DNA from: Anthostomella pinea
Taxonomy: Eukaryota > Ascomycota > Sordariomycetes > Xylariales > Xylariaceae
DNA: 64,000 nt
Direction of reading: 5' to 3'
NCBI GenBank assembly: GCA_963556695.1
Contig: CAUWAG010000020.1
Coordinates: forward strand, 5,642,001-5,706,000
Position numbers and translations under genes: made by a program
Shown: positions 60,242 to 64,000 of the stretch, piece by piece
Numbering within the stretch: the stretch's first letter is position 1
Layout of the letters: the number at the start of each line of letters is the position of its first letter
The notes under the pieces: model-generated
The model's input: only the letters and a program-made list of their open reading frames with translations
The model's database searches: none
What the model was told of the DNA's origin: nothing

Positions 60242-60621
60242 TCCAGTGGTGCTGCCGTCAATGACATTTCGGGATTTTCCTTTCAGAGGGAAAACAACGG
60301 TGAAGTCAGCCTCGGAGACATGTGACGGGCTGCTGCTGATGTCGTCAAGCAGCGCTTAGCGGAGCCTGCTCGGAGTTGCCGGGCGGTATGTCTTTCTAGG
60401 GGCCAGGGATTTGAGCATGCCGCCAGTGGTCGTCTTTGGGACGGCTACAGGCGTGTTTAGGGGCCTGTGGTCAAAGGGTGCTATCCGGCTTGTAAGAAAG
60501 ATTCTCTTATGTCTTGGCAAAGATAGTCAGTTACTGAAAGAAGTGCCTGCTTAAGCGCAGGAATTGAGGTTGCACTAACAGCGGGGCGCCAAGAAAAATA
60601 GTTGTTTTTGGCAAGTGTGTT

Positions 60622-60638
60622 GTACTTTGACCACAAAG
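60622..60638. repeat. target-site duplication of the LINE, right copy
   Basis: GTACTTTGACCACAAAG, partner of 54076-54094. Confidence 0.8.
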
Positions 60639-61330
60639 AGTTCGTAGAAGGTCATCGCAAGATTCACGGCGCCAAGAACCAAATGTATCCGGAGAGGGTT
60701 CTGAATGCCAGTGGACCCAAAAAAAAGTTCAAAGGCATAATGAAACAAAAAGTTGACACCGCTCCATCGCTGAAAGAGAATAGCGATGCGCAGAAGATTA
60801 CGATAATAGATCTTTGGGATACGAGAGGGCTTGCCAGTGAAGCATTCGAGCCAAGTGCCCAAATCGGTGGACAATTCCTTCTCGATGATAGTGAAAATTT
60901 TAAATTTCCTGCAAGTCATCTTCGACAAGCGGGTTGTGAGCATCGTGTTTCATGTCTTGGGGTCTTCTCTGTGCCCGAGTCGCCTCGATGGCTCGCCGCT
61001 CGCTCCGACTAGGAAGGTGTGCGGTTGGCCATGGCTCGCCTACCAAAGGGCAGGGAAAATAGAATGCCAAGACTGATGAACATTCTCCACGAGGCGTCCG
61101 TGTCCTAGAATTTCCTAACAGCGTAATTGATGATGTTCGTGACTAGAATACCAATAATGATCAGGAGCAGGAAGGATGCTACGGTAGCACCTCGGATCTC
61201 TCGCGGAGAGCACTCGAATTAGAACATGGAAATGCCGACGGAGAAGTTTCCGGCTACAAGACCAAAAACAAAGCGTCCCATTGCCATCGCCATGGGCAAC
61301 CAAGACTCCATGGTTGTGATATTATGATGT
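60639..61330 (-). pseudogene. MFS sugar transporter remnant, 5' part
   Basis: Minus-strand fragments read, in order: MGRFVFGLVAGNFSVGISMF, then ECSPREIRGATVASFLLLII, WRMFISLGILFSLPFG, then (after a rearranged stretch) MKHDAHNPLVEDDLQEI, ELSTDLGTWLECFTGKPSR and WSGVNFLFHYAFELFF. They finish with NLAMTFYELFVV at the LINE boundary. These are the middle helices and central loop of a fungal sugar/H+ symporter of the plasma membrane. Several stops and frame changes show that the gene is dead. The conserved PESPRWL motif, expected after the FSLPFG helix, is instead found on the plus strand at 60974-60994, so about 85 bp appear inverted. The N-terminal helices upstream of 61330 are not clearly readable. 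Confidence 0.78.
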
Positions 61331-61610
61331 TGTTGTTGATGTAGACTATGACCCTGAATATGTTTCCGCCGACTTTGAAATTCCAATCCCGAGAAAATTA
61401 GTTAGTTGGCTATTCTCGGGACGAGTCTTAGACTGTGCTTAAGCCGAATGGATGGATGGATGGGCTCACGCGGAAGAGGGCCTCTGTTGAGGCTTGTCTG
61501 CATGAGCATCAGCCGCCAGAGCCGCACCGGCAATGGTAATGTAGTGACCCTTGGGGCCCTAATGGTCTGCACCTGTGGACCCCACCTACACTAGGGCTCC
61601 AATTTCTAAA

Positions 61611-62342
61611 ATACGTATAGTGCGTTATACGTCTTATACGAATACAATACCTGCATCTTTGCAAATATACATGTGGCAGGACGGAATAACCGGATTTTTC
61701 GGGCATATACAGGAGTTATTTGGGTATTAAGGTGCTCCTTCTAGCTGCAAGACCCCTTGTGCCTTGTGGTAGCGGTATCCAGAATAAGGACCAGGGTCAC
61801 GATAGGTGGCTATTGGTCTGTATTCTGGAAGTTGCTTGATTGAAAGAAGGGATGAGTGGTGTCCCCATCCCAGAAGTGGGTACCTGTTGGGCTCCAAGGT
61901 ACCTTGTATCCTGGTCCGTGCCCCATCCGTCATTGTGGCTGGAAAATGGGTTGAGGAGCCACATAAATATGGTGGCGATTAATACTATACAGCACTATAC
62001 GGGATTAATACGACCTTAACTATAAGTATATGTCTTTTGGTAGCTTTTCCAGATGCTGACAAATTACAAGTCTTGTTGTAATCTATCAGTGGTCTGGGTG
62101 GTGCTTGATTAAAAGGTCGGATGGAAAGGATTCCATCCGAGATGTATCTAAATACCTAAATTACAGTGGTGAGGTACCTGGGGCAACAAAGGGTTGCCAG
62201 GCAGCCTTTATCAGGTAACCTCCAACATATCTGGTGGGGTTACCAGAATACTCCATATGGGTCCATGCACTGGATCCACAAGTATAGCGGTATTATACGG
62301 GTTATGGTAATAATACCGGTATAGTAAAGCACTATGCGTATT
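61611..62342. mobile_element. short element with imperfect inverted termini, non-coding
   Basis: The left end (61611-61630, ATACGTATAGTGCG) and the complement of the right end (about 62319-62342, ATACGCATAGTGC) match over the first 13-14 bases, with one mismatch and then gaps. Similar GCACTATACGGGATTAATACG words occur inside, near 61990. The 732 bp have no coding capacity. It contains the second copy of the 248-bp repeat seen at 17.2 kb. No clear target duplication was found. It may be a non-autonomous transposon or a nested pair of repeats; the boundaries are tentative. Confidence 0.4.
62034..62281 (-). repeat. 248-bp dispersed repeat, copy 2 (inverted)
   Basis: Inverted relative to 17157-17404, same length, about seven substitutions. 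Five of these are C-to-T or G-to-A on this copy, and three lie in CpA/TpG context, as light RIP would leave. Confidence 0.85.
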
Positions 62343-62670
62343 AATCGGAGCCCCTAACCTACACGTGCGCGCCGTTGACGCTGCTACCACAACCCACAAC
62401 CACGGGCATAGCGCGTAAAGTGACAGCCACAGCGGCTGAGCGGCGCGCCGGGTCGCGTCACTCAGGGGTCTTCGGGGAATTATGCAGCGACTTCCTTGAG
62501 AAAACAATGGACTCGTTACAGCACGATATTCCTCCCCGTCGCATATCGCCCAACGGACATCCATCCCCCGTTGCAGCCCACATTGATGCGCAACGACTCA
62601 CTCTTTCGACCATGTTGACTTGAGCTGTGCCTCAGTTCATCTCCTTCTTTCAGCAGGGACTTTGTACAAT

Positions 62671-64000
62671 ATGGCTCCCAGCCAAATCACCAGCTCGGGC
62701 CAGCGCAAGCGCACTCGATCCCAAGGTGAGCTGGACTCGTCACCCGCGCCTACCCCCGACATAGCTGCCGCAGTCAAGCGCCGCCGCCTAAACAGTGTCG
62801 CGAACTCGTCGCCGTCGACCCCGAAGGGTTTCTCTGCAATCACTTCGGCAATTGGCGGTGTCTTTGAGCGAATTGGTCGACGCGCAAGTGCCAAAACCGC
62901 CACAGCTGCCGACAAGCCGAAGCCTGGAGAAGAGTCTGTGTACGATGTTAGTAGCGGGGAAGAGGCGACACAGAAGCTGCAGAGCCTCCCGATAAAACAC
63001 AAGAAGCTGGGCATCACGCCGCCCCCGAAGAACACCAAGAAGTCCACCCCGAATACGAGCGTATACGATGTGCCTGATTCCGGTGACGAACTTGAGCTGC
63101 CCCAGAAGATCAATGGAGCCAATGGGGCCAAAGGAGACGATCAGACGACGCCCTCGAAACGCACTGTGGCAAACCGAGGCTCAAAGACGCCTTCGCGACA
63201 GCAGGGCTCGCCTGAAGCGACCCAGGGGGTTGTGGCTACGAAGGAGGAAGTAACACCACGCAGGAGAGGAAGGCCTCCAAAGAATCAGACGAAAGCAGCT
63301 GTACCACCTGCCAGCTCGGGGCCAGCAATCAAAGCTCGATACCGTGGTAAACCGGTCCAGATCCAACCTTCGCCTCGCACAGAGGTCCCCGCGTTGAAGG
63401 GAATATTGACGCCGCAAAAGAAGAAACTTGGTCGCCCGCGCAAAAGTGTCGCCTTCGACCAAGAGAACGAGAAAGACACCGACGAGGTTTTCTTCGAGGA
63501 TCTACCGTCAAAGTCTTCAGCGCCCGCAGCCAAGAAGACGGCCTCCTTAGACGTGGTTGAAGAGGTAGCTGCCTCTGACAGTGAAGAGAGCGAAGAGGAT
63601 GGCGAAGACAGCGAAGATGACGAAGTCTGTGCCATATGTACCAAACCGGACTCGCAACCACCTAACCAAATCATATTCTGTGAGAACTGCGACATGGCAG
63701 TGCATCAAAAGTGCTACAATGTGCCTGTGATCCCTGAGGGCGATTGGATCTGCCGGAATTGCTCGCAGGAGGATGTACTACCTGAAACACAGGCAACTCC
63801 CAAGAAGCAAACCGTTGTGAAGAAGCTGACCGACACCCCCACTCCCAACATTCCGAACTTTGAGAAGCATCTGCAAAGCATGCAACGTGTTTTGCTTGAC
63901 CGCTGTTCTGGTAATCGTCGCATCAGGCTTCGTGGTCAGGATGAGGCCTACGACAAGGCCTACCAACTCGTTGAACAGACGGTCACCGGTGGAGAGGGCA
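62671..64000 (+). CDS. ORC4: origin recognition complex subunit 4-like protein with AT-hooks and PHD finger (5' part)
   Basis: An open frame of 443 codons runs off the right edge. It starts MAPSQITSSGQRKRTRSQ. The first 200 residues are basic and disordered and contain two SVYDV-type repeats (SVYDVSSGEE and SVYDVPDSGDE). Two AT-hooks follow: RRRGRPPKN near 200-208 and LGRPRKS near 252-258. After a long acidic stretch comes a PHD zinc finger, about 320-366, with Cys pairs CAIC, CENC and CRNC and the central H-x2-C. It should read a histone tail or unmodified H3. The last residues, LLDRCSGNRRIRLRGQDEAY then KAYQLVEQTVTGGEG, match the entry to the AAA+ domain of fungal Orc4, just before Walker A. 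Orc4 helps to load MCM helicases at origins. The AT-hooks recall fission yeast Orc4. A CTTTCAG just upstream of the ATG suggests a 5' UTR intron. Confidence 0.78.
   Translation, partial: MAPSQITSSGQRKRTRSQGELDSSPAPTPDIAAAVKRRRLNSVANSSPSTPKGFSAITSAIGGVFERIGRRASAKTATAADKPKPGEESVYDVSSGEEATQKLQSLPIKHKKLGITPPPKNTKKSTPNTSVYDVPDSGDELELPQKINGANGAKGDDQTTPSKRTVANRGSKTPSRQQGSPEATQGVVATKEEVTPRRRGRPPKNQTKAAVPPASSGPAIKARYRGKPVQIQPSPRTEVPALKGILTPQKKKLGRPRKSVAFDQENEKDTDEVFFEDLPSKSSAPAAKKTASLDVVEEVAASDSEESEEDGEDSEDDEVCAICTKPDSQPPNQIIFCENCDMAVHQKCYNVPVIPEGDWICRNCSQEDVLPETQATPKKQTVVKKLTDTPTPNIPNFEKHLQSMQRVLLDRCSGNRRIRLRGQDEAYDKAYQLVEQTVTGGEG

Larger units (their letters stand above)
54095..60621 (-). mobile_element. 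Tad-type LINE retrotransposon (degraded), inserted in a transporter gene
   Basis: A 6.5-kb non-LTR retrotransposon on the minus strand. It has a 5' leader of about 380 bp, ORF1 (60241-58907) with three zinc knuckles, and ORF2 with an N-terminal APE endonuclease, reverse transcriptase, RNase H and a C-terminal Cys/His segment. It ends in a (GATT)n/(AATC)n tail at 54095-54123. This domain order is that of the Tad clade found in filamentous fungi. It is flanked by the 17-19 bp duplication at 54076 and 60622. ORF2 carries several stops and frameshifts and is interrupted by a 754-bp SINE-like element, so this copy cannot move by itself. Decay looks like ordinary mutation rather than heavy RIP; base composition stays moderate. 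Confidence 0.88.

Noticed and set aside
60602..61012. Independent plus-strand gene containing PESPRWL
   Set aside because: The motif belongs to the minus-strand transporter remnant and is explained by a small inversion; the rest of the plus-strand frame is not protein-like.

Overview
The window is nuclear DNA from a filamentous ascomycete (Pezizomycotina, most likely Sordariomycetes). Short GT-AG introns of about 45-100 bp, some with CTAAC-type branch sites, interrupt several genes. The gene set includes a Dicer-like protein, a FlbA-type RGS protein, TAP42, CDC73, a UCH-family deubiquitinase and an ORC4-like protein with a PHD finger. One AT-rich block looks like the result of repeat-induced point mutation (RIP).

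Layout: 0.1-1.1 kb, an alpha/beta hydrolase. 1.1-5.7 kb, gene-free DNA holding a small MITE-like element. 5.7-8.4 kb, a three-exon disordered protein. 9.6-11.0 kb, a five-exon GNAT acetyltransferase. 11.5-16.3 kb (minus), dicer-like 1. 17.7-18.7 kb, TAP42. 19.1-20.4 kb, CDC73. 23.6-24.5 kb (minus), a GPI-anchored wall protein. 25.7-28.1 kb (minus), FlbA/Rgs1. 28.1-39.0 kb, a gene desert. 39.0-44.4 kb, a RIP-degraded DNA transposon with long terminal inverted repeats and a probable solo LTR inside it. 45.5-47.8 kb (minus), two F-box-like genes. 49.3-51.5 kb, a charged low-complexity protein. 52.1-53.1 kb (minus), a ubiquitin C-terminal hydrolase. 53.9-61.3 kb, a nested insertion. 61.6-62.3 kb, a short element with inverted termini. 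62.7-64.0 kb, the 5' part of an ORC4-like gene that leaves the window.

The most interesting region is 53.9-61.3 kb. A sugar-transporter gene (MFS family, minus strand) is split by a 6.5-kb Tad-type LINE flanked by a 17-19 bp target-site duplication. A 754-bp SINE-like element with a tRNA-like head is inserted in the LINE and flanked by a perfect 16-bp duplication. The SINE's 3' end, including its (AATC)n tail, resembles the 3' end of the LINE that hosts it, which suggests LINE-SINE tail sharing. The transporter remnant also seems to carry a roughly 85-bp inversion.

The genes do not form one pathway. Several act in regulation: dcl1 in small-RNA silencing, TAP42 in TOR/PP2A signalling, CDC73 in the PAF1 transcription complex, FlbA in G-protein signalling, and the ORC4-like protein in replication initiation. 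All exon coordinates were derived by hand from splice sites and reading frame, without transcript data. Family calls rest on motif recognition, with no database search.
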